Shown here: positions 10,404-25,796 of the stretch, piece after piece
How the letters are laid out: the number at the start of each line of letters is the position of its first letter
Numbering within the stretch: position 1 is the first letter of the stretch
Assembly (NCBI GenBank): GCA_009602725.1
Contig: WELB01000376.1
Coordinates: forward strand, 21,565 to 47,360
DNA from: Spirogloea muscicola
Lineage: Eukaryota > Streptophyta > Zygnematophyceae > Spirogloeales > Spirogloeaceae
Length of the DNA: 25,796 nucleotides
Reading direction: 5' to 3'
Made by a program: the position numbers and the translations under genes
The notes under the pieces: model-generated
Database searches by the model: none
What the model was told of the DNA's origin: nothing
The model's input: the letters and a program-made list of their open reading frames with translations, nothing else

Positions 10404-13214
10404 TTAGGACTCACGCTTGGAGCCTGGAGGTATGGCTGCGCAGCCTGTTGTGCGGTCATTGCGGCCTCTGCCAGCCATACTGGCTTCATTCCTCGCCTGT
10501 CCGAACGAGGACATGAGGTCCCTTGCCTGGTCGCCGCTGGTCCCGCCTGGCACACGCTCTGACCTCCCTCTGGAGGTGCTGAGTGCAGCCCGGCGGCGTG
10601 CGTGGAACTCCTCATCAGCGTCCCTGTCGGGGGCTCCGTCAAACTCGTGCAAGGCTGCCGGATTGTCCTCGGCGCCATGCAGCTCATGGCGCCGCCGACT
10701 TTGGTGCGGCAGCACGCCCGTCAGGGGCGGGTACTCGCCTACCTCCTGGAAGGCTGCTGACAGTGGCTGCTGCTCCGATGGCCGCTTGTACGAGGAGGGC
10801 TCCTGCCACTGAGGCTGGACACTACCAGGTGCAACGGGAGTGCATCATAAGGCTACGGAAATGCATGCCACCAAGTTACTAGAGAGAACGGTGCTCCAGC
10901 AGCAAGCTCATTATTGCACAATTATCAAGCAAGGGCCTTTGTGAAGTATCGATGAGCGAGAAGGCAGGAAGGTGACGCTTGATGTCCTTGCATGGCCGTG
11001 TTGTAGCCACAGATGTCCTTGTTAGTGGCGCAGTACATGCAGCAGACTGCTGTTCAGTGTCTGGCAGGCTGCTGTAGGTGCAGGTACCTGTAGAGCTCAC
11101 GCTCCATCAACACGTGCTGCTGCTGGTTCCGCTCCAAGGATGGCACTGGACCGGAATCCATGCACGGGCCGGATGCTGGTGCGTCAAATGCGGCCCCCTG
11201 CGATGCCGCGGCTGTTGTGGCAGGCAGAGCCTGTGTGTACCCTGGGGGCACCCAGATGCTCCCCAGCACCATCAGCTGCTGCGCCGCACCGCCACTCCCC
11301 GCGGTCGCCAGCGTCTGCAGCTGCAGAGACGGGCTTGGCCTCCGCGTATGCAGGCGATACTTCTGTGCCCAGAATGAAAGAGGGCAGAAGTCAGTGCTCG
11401 GAAATGCACCCAGGCGCTGGCGCAATGGCCTTAAATGTTGCGAGACAATGCAAGACCAGGGCACTGTTGTAAGATGTTGCAAGAAAATGCAAGAGCAGGG
11501 CTATGGCTCCGCGTTTACCTGAAGGTGCGACTTGACCTCGTCATTTGTGAGCCCGTCCACCTTCATGAGCTCGCGTATGTGCTTTGGCGTTGCCACTGCG
11601 CACAGCCACCGGCACGCGCTGTGCATAAGTAGGGCTCATTCTTCACTTGGATGGGTGGGTGGGAAGAAGGGGGGGCCTGCAATTGATTAAAGCTGCAACA
11701 GCACTCTGGGCCCACTGATGCTCATGTTTGACCACAAACAGTGCGCGCTCATGTGGTGCTGCCTCCATTGTTCGCCAATCACAGCAACCCAGACATGCTC
11801 GAGATTATAGGAAGATCTAGGGAAGGGGCATTGGAGGTTTACTACGGGGTCCCCCTAGCTGCTTAAGCGCCTCCACAAAGCGGCGGTGCAGCTCCGGAGA
11901 CCAGCACCGGCGCACCTTGCGCTCCCGAGGGGACAGGTTCCCGCTGCCGACACGCTCGAGACTGTGCGAGCCGCCATCCCGTGCCCGCATGTCGTCAGAG
12001 CTCTCCCCTGAGCTCCTGTCAAGGGGGCCCCTGCCGCGCTCGAGGACAGCCCTTTCACCGGTATCCAGTGACGCCGACCTCTCCAGCTTGTAACCCGTTG
12101 AGGCGCCAAAGCCCAGGCCGCCATTGTGGCCGCGGATGCCAAGGGCAAGCTCCGTGGACGTCGGGGAGAAGTGGTGTAGGGAGGAGGGCCGTTTCGGTGG
12201 CTGTGACGGGGGGCCATACACCTGCCCTGGGCTTGAGCTGGACCGGCTGAAGGGCGTGAAAGCACCGAGCGGCCGACGCTGAGCAGGATGTGAGGCCCCC
12301 CCGCCGGTGGCATCACCACCGTCAAGGTGCACTTGAGCGTGTGCACCGTCATCCGTAAGCTCCTGCAACGCCTGCGCCGTTTGGAGCGCCTGCTGGCCCT
12401 CTGCCTGCAGAGTCACCTGGAAGAGCCAGGTCAGCACATAGCAGTCTAGCATGCAAGCAGAGAGACCCACAAGTCTAAGCGGGCATGCTACTTAGATCCC
12501 ATCAAAGTAGCTGAGCCGGCCGAGCGGGAGCAGGCCCAGCATCTTCGCTGCGGTAGAGACTCCTATTAATGGCCCCTCTCGCGTTGTCCAAGTCGCGCCT
12601 CTGCAGACATTGCAGCAAGCCGGCTCGTCTAGCAAGACGCCGGACAATCGTAGCAACTTCAGCTTTCCATCTTGAAAGATTGCTGCGCCGGGATGTCACG
12701 GATGCCTTACCTGCTGGCCTCCTGCCGCCTGCCACTGGTTCCAGAGCTGCGGCCCAACGTGCCACACTGCAGTCGGTGGCAGCTGCAGGCCCAGGAGATG
12801 GCTGCCGTCGCCCTTGGGGGCAGGCGATGCTGCTGCCGCCTGGCTGAGCTGCAGCGGCTCCGCCGCGGCGCTACCGTGGCCACCAGGCTCCTCCGGCGGG
12901 CACCTCGCCTCGGGCGCAATATCGCCGTCGCCGCCTCCGCCGTGCGCGCTGCTCCTGCTGAAGACGCTCTGCAGCCGCCTCTTGGCCACAGCTACCGCTA
13001 CGCCAGACCCAATGCACGCCCCCGTGAGCACGACAGCACCCACATGGCATTTCTGGTCGAGCCCCGCAGATGCGTGAGCACAGAGCAGGGGGCCCAGCGC
13101 GTCACCTTCGTCGAGCAGGCCCATGCAGAGCGGCAGCTCGCGCTTGAAGGCCTCGATCTTGCGCTGCTCATCCTGCAGCGCTCGCAGGTGCTCCTCCAGC
13201 TGCGCCGCCAGCAT
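10404..13214 (-). CDS. GARP (MYB-like) transcription factor, HRS1/HHO/NIGT1 type
   Basis: Proposed minus-strand exons are 13214-13106, 12991-12711, 12416-11843, 11595-11519, 11362-11088 and 10821-10404, all phase-consistent, about 577 aa. The N-terminus is the HHO coiled-coil box ([20 protein letters not shown] followed by ELPLCM). The GARP DNA-binding domain, about residues 296-354, is split over three exons: [39 protein letters not shown], then SHLQ joined to KYRLHTRR. The following [12 protein letters not shown] is also typical of this group. Land-plant members are nuclear repressors in nitrate and phosphate starvation signalling; that role is only inferred here. Linkers are rich in Ser, Pro and Gly. 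The second exon's acceptor at 12992 is weak; the 114-base intron is also in frame if retained. The last exon shows no known domain. The start is the first ATG but lies 15 bases from an N. Confidence 0.85.
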
Positions 13215-13228
13215 ACGCCCGCCGGCCG

Positions 13229-13229
13229 N
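13229..13229. other. Single N between two head-to-head genes, probable collapsed gap
   Basis: The N lies between the GARP start (13214, minus strand) and the first phosphatase codons (from 13231, plus strand). Only about 16 bases separate two coding sequences with no room for promoters or the phosphatase start, so bases are almost certainly missing here. Confidence 0.7.
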
Positions 13230-13230
13230 G

Positions 13231-14817
13231 CCCCGCGTGGTGGCGCTTGGCGACGTGCATGGCGACCTGGGCGCGGCGCGCGCGGCGCTGCGCCTGGCGG
13301 GCCTGCTGGCGGAGGAGGACGGCGGCGAGGACCGGTGGGCGGGCGGCGCCGCAGTGGCGGTGCAGGTGGGCTGCCAGTCGCTGGTGTTTGCGCCTTTCGG
13401 CCCTTTGGACCTCGTTCACTCCGTTTGGGTGTCGGCCTGCTTGCAGCGAGAGCTCAGGCTCATGCTGTGCACCAGAAAGCTGGTCGAGCATTAGCTGGTG
13501 GCACAAGAGCTTGCTCATTGCCGTCCGGTATTCGGGCATCAGTTAGCGACCTCTACGTGCTGACTGGTGGTTACTGAGCGTGTCAGCTTAGCAGCAGGTG
13601 ATGTGCATCTGTCAATGTGCTTGCCTTGGTACTTGGCCACTCAGGCCCTCCAACTTTAAGTACACACTTCAATTATTTCTGGGCTGACTTTCCACAGGTG
13701 GGTGACGTGCTGGACCGCGGCGGCGACGAGCTGCGCCTGCTGTACCTGCTGGAGAAGCTGCGCCGCGAGGCCGGCCGCGCCGGCGGCGCGCTGCTGCTCC
13801 TGCACGGCAACCACGAGGCCGTCAACCTCGCCGGCACCTTCCGCTTCGCCACGCCCGCCGGCCTCCAGGTGGGCGGCGGCGTCCGCTGCGGCCAGCTTCT
13901 CTTGAACGTTGTGGCAATGGCGGCCGCTCTCGATCTGCTCACGAAGCGCCTCGCTACGTGATCGTGGGCTGGCCACTTTATGGGCTAGGCAGCTGCGCGC
14001 CCGGCCTACCGGCCCACCACCCAAAGCTCTGTGCACGCCTTACGGTCTTGCCTAGTCCTGTGCCAGTGGTCACTCTCTGTCGACAGCTGATGGGTCTGGT
14101 CTGATGTGATCTCAATGTGGCCATTGCCAGGAGTTCGACCACTGGCTCAAGTGGCAACTCATTGGCAACCAGCTCAAGCGGCAGTGCGAGGGCGTGCCGA
14201 AGCCCCGCAGCCCCACAGCTGGCGTGCCTGCCTTTGTGCCGCCTGCTGAGAGGGCTCGATATGCGGCCCTCCGTCCGGGGGGTGCCATCGCGAAGCGCTT
14301 CCTGGCTTCCCACTCCGTGGTCGCCCTGGTTGGGACCACTCTCTTTGTCCACGGCGGCGTCCTTCCGCAGCACGTCGCCTACGGCCTGGACAGGATCAAT
14401 CAGGAGACACAGGGCTGGGTTCTCGGCAGCGGCGGGCACATGCCGACATTCCTGCAGGGCAAGGACGCCATCGTTTGGTCCCGCCAATACTCAGAGCGCA
14501 GGGAGAGAGACTGCCGTTGTGATGTGCTGGAGCAAGCCCTTGAGATGATGCCAGGCGTCTCTCGCATGGTCGTTGGGCACACCATCCAGCAGCCCGGTGG
14601 CATAAATGGCGCCTGTGGCAACCGGGTGCTCCGAGTCGATGTGGGCATGAGTGCTGGCTGCGGTGGTGCGGCGCCTGAAGTCCTTGACATTCGGGCGGAC
14701 CGCATCATCCGCGTGCTGCGGAGAGATGGCCCGCCCAAGCTGCTGCACATCGAGGATTTACCACCACGGGGACTCGCAGATATTCTGCCTATCCCTGTCG
14801 AAGTGCAGGTCCACTGA
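13231..14817 (+). CDS. Shewanella-like PPP-family protein phosphatase (SLP), 5' truncated
   Basis: This is a metal-dependent Ser/Thr/Tyr phosphatase of the PPP superfamily, in the bacterial-like SLP branch of plants and algae. Visible exons are 13231-13365, 13698-13868 and 14131-14817 (stop TGA), 330 residues. The catalytic motifs occur in order: RVVALGDVHGD, GDVLDRGGDE, LLLLHGNHEAVNL, LFVHGGVLP and VVGHT. The aspartates, histidines and asparagine of the two-metal site are all present. The C-terminus (DILPIPVEVQVH) lacks the PP1/PP2A-type tail, as expected for SLPs. No targeting peptide can be judged because the start is lost at the N at 13229; plastid (SLP1-like) and cytosolic or mitochondrial (SLP2-like) forms cannot be separated here. 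Intron 1 (13366-13697) holds a retrotransposon fragment. The gene is head-to-head with the GARP gene. Confidence 0.93.
13429..13645 (+). repeat. LINE-like 3' fragment (copy A) in phosphatase intron 1
   Basis: This sequence resembles the plus-strand copy at 24676-24880. Shared parts are TCGGCCTG followed by TTGCAGCG, the GTGCACCAGAAAGCTGG-like block, the terminal peptide SVSDLYVLTGGY with its TGA at 13575-13577, and a tail with ATGTGCTTGCCTTGGTACTTG. The upstream frame is broken compared with the later copies, so it is an old insertion. It is in the sense orientation of the phosphatase gene and fills most of the intron. Confidence 0.7.
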
Positions 14818-15512
14818 GCTACTCCATGCACTCAATAGCCTGTTTGCTTAAAAACCGAAAAGACAGCAAGCACTGTTGGCCGAACGTTTCATAACCTGAG
14901 CACAGTGGTCGTCCACCTATCAACTGTATGTGACTGCTCACATGTATGTTGATTGCACAAATGTTCCCTTTCTAAGTCATGGGCCCTTGATAAGCTGTAC
15001 TAGACACTGCACACAAAGTGGCATGCTTGGACCGGTGCTCGGGATTTGGAAAGGCAGCACTGCTAGTAATTGGAGTGAGTGCGTGGCCAAAAGAATGAGA
15101 ACAACACAGTGGGATGGGCTTTGTGCAAATATGTGTGCAACTAGGGATGTCTTGTTGAAGCGGCAAAAAGGGAGAGATCTCAGCGGGAAAGTATGTAGTA
15201 AGGAGGAATAGTAGGTCAGGGGCTGTAGGACAGACATGGGTTTCAGAGTCTAAAGCGCTACAGACAAGCTCAGTCCGGGAAGGAGAGAATGATGGAGGGG
15301 GGCAACAACCTCTTTGGCCTGTATGCTGGGAATGTGAACCTAGGTCCGAGCTGAACCAAGCGGCTTTCAGAAAGAGATATACTTTCACGAAAGGGCAGGG
15401 GCTGGGAGAACAGGCAACGGTTTGAGTGATGTAGGTATGAACACGCTCAGATGCTGCAAAGAATTGAGGAGATTAGCTGGGTGATTACCACTCCTGCCTA
15501 GTGTTCTCCTTA
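14818..15512. other. Convergent 3' intergenic region
   Basis: About 700 bases lie between the phosphatase stop (+) and the TPS stop (-). I see no gene, repeat or RNA. It should contain both 3' UTRs. Confidence 0.5.
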
Positions 15513-23059
<7,547 letters not shown>

Positions 23060-23276
23060 GGCCGCCGCCGCCGCCGCCGCCGCCGCCACCGGGGCCGGGG
23101 CAGCCGCCGCAAATAACGGCGGGGGCGGGGGCAAGAGGCACGTCTCTCTCCAACGATATGATGGCAACTGCCACATCAGCCGCCGCCGGATACGGCTGGC
23201 TGCACGACGGTGCGGCACAGCGCCCGTGACGGCAAGCAAGGCCCCGACCTGGCGCTGCGACGTGCGGAGACGGCGA
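23060..23276 (-). promoter_or_regulatory. CpG-rich sequence upstream of TPS
   Basis: This interval lies between the candidate TPS ATG and the first retrotransposon copy. It is GC-rich with GCC runs, consistent with 5' UTR or promoter of TPS. No defined motif is evident. The transposon cluster starts only about 220 bases upstream of the candidate start. Confidence 0.35.
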
Positions 23277-23474
23277 AGAGAGAGAAGGCGCGCGGGGCGC
23301 ATGAATTGAAAGGGAGGCCAATTCAAGCCAATACATTGTTCAGGCAGAGTCGAGTGCAGACTAAACAATGCTACATAATACGGAGACCTAATCTAAGGTA
23401 CCTAAGATGACATTAGTACCCACGGGTGAGCACAAACAAATCTGACAAGCTAACTTGGGGAGCTGGAGCGCCGC
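23277..23474 (-). repeat. 198-bp direct repeat, copy 1 (LINE-like 3' end)
   Basis: It is identical, base for base by eye, to 25438-25635. Read on the minus strand it contains the C-terminal codons of the element (SLSDLFVLTRGY, stop TAA at 23415-23413) and a tail of about 135 bases ending in a CTTCTCTCT run. A diverged inverted copy lies at about 24085-24278. Confidence 0.9.
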
Positions 23475-23527
23475 GGTGGGGCGCGCCGGGAAGCGGCAGA
23501 AGAAAGTGCTTCGCCCATTGAGGATAG

Positions 23528-23546
23528 GGGCTGGAAAAGCCAGCCC
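23528..23546. repeat. Inverted repeat (7-bp stem) in copy B
   Basis: GGGCTGG and CCAGCCC face each other across a 5-base loop. The same hairpin sequence occurs in copy G at 25137-25155, in the opposite strand orientation, so it is a conserved part of the element rather than chance. Confidence 0.6.
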
Positions 23547-23754
23547 ACAACCCTGAACAACGTACGAGAAGGGGGCCAGGGGAAGCGGCACTCTGCTGGG
23601 TCTTGTACGTTCCTTGGGGCTGGCCTCTCACAGCCATTGCCGTACAGTGGAAGAGCTGTTCTTTACTGGGCCAGAGCCCCGCGAGCAAGCGGCCCGCCAC
23701 TCGACGGGGGCTGCCGTGACTGGCCCGCCAGCCAGCCGACGGCGGGAAGCACTT

Positions 23755-23965
23755 TCAGATCCAACCGGGCAAGCTCTGATGAGACCGCGCTTTTCTGGCG
23801 TAGTTTAGTATTCATGCATCGAGTAGTGACCTTTATGTTTTGACCCGTGGTTATTGAGCGGGTCAATCTGCTGTAGGTTATGTAGATTTTTAGATGTGCT
23901 TGCCTTTGTACCTGGCCATTTGGCCTACATTTCTTTCTAATACACGATCTTTTTCTGGCAGGCCC
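23755..23965 (+). mobile_element. LINE-like 5'-truncated copy C
   Basis: It ends in the peptide SIHASSSDLYVLTRGY with TGA at 23855-23857. A tail of about 110 bases follows that is very like the tail of copy E (GTCAAT, GCTGTAGGTTATGTAGAT, TGTGCTTGCCTTTGTAC, TTGGCCTACATTT). Upstream of the terminal peptide the frame is broken. Confidence 0.7.
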
Positions 23966-24278
23966 TAGTTGCAAATTAAAAAATGCGGCTCTCACTTCGT
24001 TTGCAGCGCTCACAAGCATTGGCTCTTCATCAATCTGCACGGCGCGCTTTGAGTCTCTTCTTCTTCAAGTCAAGCCTGCGGCTTTCGTGGCGGCGCTCCA
24101 GCTCCCCAAGCTAGCTTGTCGGATTTGTTTGTGCTCACCCTTGGGTACTGATGTCACCTTAGGCACCTTGTTTTCCATATTATGTAGCCCTGTTTAATTT
24201 GCCCTAGACTCTGCCTGCACAGTGTATCGGCTTGAATTGGCATCCATTTCATTTTATGCGCCCCGCGCGCCTTCTCTC
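23964..24278 (+). mobile_element. LINE-like 5'-truncated copy D
   Basis: The plus strand gives QALVAN, a stop, then MRLSLRLQRSQALALHQSARR and, after a frame disruption, GGAPAPQASLSDLFVLTLGY with TGA at 24149-24151. A diverged version of the 198-bp repeat tail follows. It is the inverted partner of copy H. The in-frame stop and frameshift show that it is dead. Confidence 0.75.
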
Positions 24279-24305
24279 TTTTCTGGCCCCTTCGGAGCCA
24301 GAAAA
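24279..24305. repeat. Perfect 9-bp inverted repeat at the end of copy D
   Basis: TTTTCTGGC and GCCAGAAAA are separated by a 9-base loop. It sits right after the CTTCTCTC that ends the element tail, at the junction with copy E. It may be the terminal hairpin of the element or a junction product. Confidence 0.6.
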
Positions 24306-24905
24306 GCCTTCACCGCGGACGCCCAGGGACGTCATCATCGCCGCACACTTGACATTGTGGGCGTTCAACCTGGTGGAGGACCACGGGCCCTGGTCGACGT
24401 TGTTGTTACGGAGGCATATAAGGCCCAGCATCGACACATCGCTGGGCATGCAGTGGGCGGTGCAGAACAAAGAAAACTGCGGCACTACTCCGATTACCCC
24501 CAATGCGATCAGCTCCTGCCAGTGGCAATCGACATCTATGGCTGTCTGGGTCCTCGTTTCCACACTCTGCTTCAAAACATTGCCAATCTAGGCTACACTC
24601 GACGTGCAGATGTGTTTCCGGCTGAGATGGGCTTGCCAGCTGCATATCTGTCGCTCTTGCGACGACGAGTTTCGGCCTGTTTGCAGCGTGCTCAGGCTAG
24701 TGCCTTGCACCAGAAAGCTGGGCGAGCTCTAGTTGGTGGCAGAAGGCTCCGTTTCTGGCATCTAGTGTTCATGCATCGATTAGTGACCTTAAGGTTTTGA
24801 CCCGTCGTTATTGAGCGGGTCAATGTGCTGTAGGTTATGTAGATCTTCAGATGTGCTTGCCTTTGTACTTGGCCATTTGGCCTACATTTGTTTCTTATAC
24901 ACGAA
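24306..24905 (+). mobile_element. LINE-like copy E with longest ORF remnant (C-terminal endonuclease-like region)
   Basis: About 440 bases read as coding: VDVVVTEAYKAQ, then GGAEQRKLRHYSDYP, LLPVAIDIYGCLGPRF, ACLQRAQASALHQKAGRALV. After a frame shift near 24740 comes SSVHASISDLKVLTRRY with TGA at 24812-24814, and then a tail shared with copy C. The DVVVT ... A-x(3)-K-x(2)-Y ... P-x-A-x-(D/E)-x-YG arrangement is the pattern I associate with the C-terminal region, probably a degenerate PD-(D/E)xK nuclease-like domain, of non-LTR retrotransposon polyproteins in algae and fungi. No reverse transcriptase is present, so this is a 5'-truncated remnant. Confidence 0.65.
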
Positions 24906-25065
24906 ATTTTTCTTCGGAGCCGGTAGACTTACCTGCAGCCGGCTCGCTGGCGCAAGTGTACCGTATGTGCCTGGCCGTCTCGCTGCAGAGGGACCCACTT
25001 CCAGGACATTGCGTCTCTGACTTGAGGCTGCTTAGCAGCGGTTACTGAGTGATCCATAGCTGCTT
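24906..25065 (+). mobile_element. LINE-like 5'-truncated copy F
   Basis: It reads AGSLAQVYRMCLAVSLQRD, then after a short internal deletion HCVSDLRLLSSGY with TGA at 25046-25048. The first part matches copy G (AGSLAQVFRMRLAVSMQRS). Confidence 0.65.
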
Positions 25066-25094
25066 TGTTTCGTTGTGTGCTTGTTTTTCTTAGC

Positions 25095-25437
25095 GCTTTC
25101 CCTGGCCGCCTTCTCGTCCTTTGTTGATTCCTTTTTGGGCTGGCTTTTCCAGCCCCTATGTGGACGTGCACGGAGCCTTTTGCTCCAAATGGCTTGACTT
25201 GCTCCACCGCCTGGCGCGGCGTGCAGCGGCCCGCCGCCTCGGGCAGCAGGGCGAGCAGCCCGGCTTCAACGTAGCCGGGTCCCTCGCTCAGGTGTTCCGT
25301 ATGCGTTTGGCCGTCTCGATGCAGCGGTCCCTCGCCTTCGCGGTTCACTTGCGCGCAGGCCGAGCTTTGGCGGCGGCCTCCGGCTTCCGTCAGGGCGACG
25401 TCTTTCCACCAGCTAGCTACTCGGATCTGCATCTCCT
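25095..25437 (+). mobile_element. LINE-like copy G, truncated at its 3' end by copy H
   Basis: The open frame gives WAGFSSPYVDVHGAF, LLHRLARRAAARRLG, AGSLAQVFRMRLAVSMQRS, FAVHLRAGRALAAASGFRQG and SYSDLHLL, and then stops matching exactly where the 198-bp repeat begins (25438). The element therefore lost its terminal codons and tail, either by insertion of copy H in the opposite orientation or by recombination. The frame shows no stop within the copy. Confidence 0.7.
25137..25155. repeat. Inverted repeat (7-bp stem) in copy G
   Basis: GGGCTGG, a 5-base loop and CCAGCCC. It is the same hairpin as at 23528-23546 in copy B. Confidence 0.6.
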
Positions 25438-25635
25438 AGAGAGAGAAGGCGCGCGGGGCGCATGAATTGAAAGGGAGGCCAATTCAAGCCAATACATTGT
25501 TCAGGCAGAGTCGAGTGCAGACTAAACAATGCTACATAATACGGAGACCTAATCTAAGGTACCTAAGATGACATTAGTACCCACGGGTGAGCACAAACAA
25601 ATCTGACAAGCTAACTTGGGGAGCTGGAGCGCCGC
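25438..25635 (-). repeat. 198-bp direct repeat, copy 2 (LINE-like 3' end)
   Basis: It is identical to 23277-23474. It forms the 3' end of copy H. Confidence 0.9.
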
Positions 25636-25790
25636 CACGAAAGCCGGAGGCCTGACTTAGAGCGCGCCCTGCACGTTGATGAAGAGCCAATGCTTGCGAC
25701 CGCTGCAAACTAAGCGAGAGCCGCATTCTATAATATGCAACTAAGGCCTGCGGAATGCTGGAGTGGCCCAAGCTGCCCCCCCGACTTCGA
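25438..25790 (-). mobile_element. LINE-like copy H, open C-terminal ORF
   Basis: The minus strand carries an intact frame ending at 25574: PQALVAYYRMRLSLSLQRSQ, ALALHQRAGRALSQASGFRG, then GAPAPQVSLSDLFVLTRGY and TAA. This is the cleanest version of the conserved C-terminal region in the window. The ATG at 25771 is only the first in the visible frame; the element's ORF should begin much further upstream, near or beyond the window edge. It is the inverted partner of copy D. Confidence 0.75.
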
Positions 25791-25796
25791 CGACGC

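Larger units (their letters stand above)
23277..23590 (-). mobile_element. LINE-like 5'-truncated copy B
   Basis: The minus-strand frame reads WAGFSSPYPQWAKHF, then GAPAPQVSLSDLFVLTRGY and a stop at 23413. The WAGFSSPY part matches copy G (about 25136-25160). The middle of the ORF present in copy G is missing, so this copy carries an internal deletion. It includes the 198-bp repeat as its 3' end. Confidence 0.7.

Noticed and set aside
10319-10687. Alternative 122-codon minus-strand frame
   Set aside because: Overlaps the better supported GARP last-exon frame (10404-10821), which alone fits the splice phase.
12672-13577. A 301-codon plus-strand open frame
   Set aside because: It is antisense to GARP exons, runs through the N and ends in the intronic retroelement; no coherent protein.
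14930-15388. Small open frames on both strands between the phosphatase and TPS
   Set aside because: They lie in the convergent 3' region and show no recognisable protein features.

Overview
The window is nuclear DNA of an intron-rich, fairly GC-rich green-lineage eukaryote, most likely a chlorophyte alga. The evidence is spliceosomal GT-AG introns in every gene except the truncated MZT1 fragment, very GC-rich first exons, plant-type protein families (HRS1/NIGT1-type GARP factor, TPS1-type trehalose-6-phosphate synthase, Shewanella-like phosphatase, plant-type F-box/LRR protein, MBD4-like glycosylase without an MBD), and a short internal stretch of plant-type CCCTAAA repeats. I found no bacterial, organellar, tRNA or rRNA genes.

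Layout: (1) + strand, about 296-3703: an MBD4-like DNA glycosylase whose N-terminus carries a CDCA7-type 4CXXC_R1 zinc finger. (2) - strand, about 4799-6206: Mediator subunit MED10. (3) + strand, 6362-6602: 5'-truncated MZT1 (MOZART1). (4) + strand, 6745-9952: F-box/LRR protein, 12 exons, apparently complete. (5) - strand, 10404-13214: GARP transcription factor of the HRS1/HHO/NIGT1 type. (6) + strand, about 13231-14817: Shewanella-like PPP phosphatase with its start lost at an N. (7) - strand, 15513-23059: TPS1-type trehalose-6-phosphate synthase, at least 21 exons, with its first exon interrupted by an A122-N-T73 homopolymer that looks like an assembly artefact. (8) 23277-25790: a nest of 5'-truncated non-LTR (LINE-like) retrotransposon 3' ends in both orientations.

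The exon models were built by hand. In all of them the splice phases close without frameshift, which is the main support beyond similarity to known families. The genes do not form a pathway; they are ordinary neighbours arranged convergently and divergently. The three single N characters (6361, 13229, 22966) all fall at the 5' ends of genes in CpG-rich sequence. They probably mark collapsed gaps, so the starts of MZT1, the phosphatase and TPS are not trustworthy.

The most interesting items are the fusion of a CDCA7-type zinc finger (a reader type linked to hemimethylated CpG) with an MBD4-like glycosylase, and a repeat family recognisable in seven copies by a conserved C-terminal peptide ending in SDL-x-VLTRGY-stop. 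Older decayed pieces of the same element sit inside introns of two host genes.
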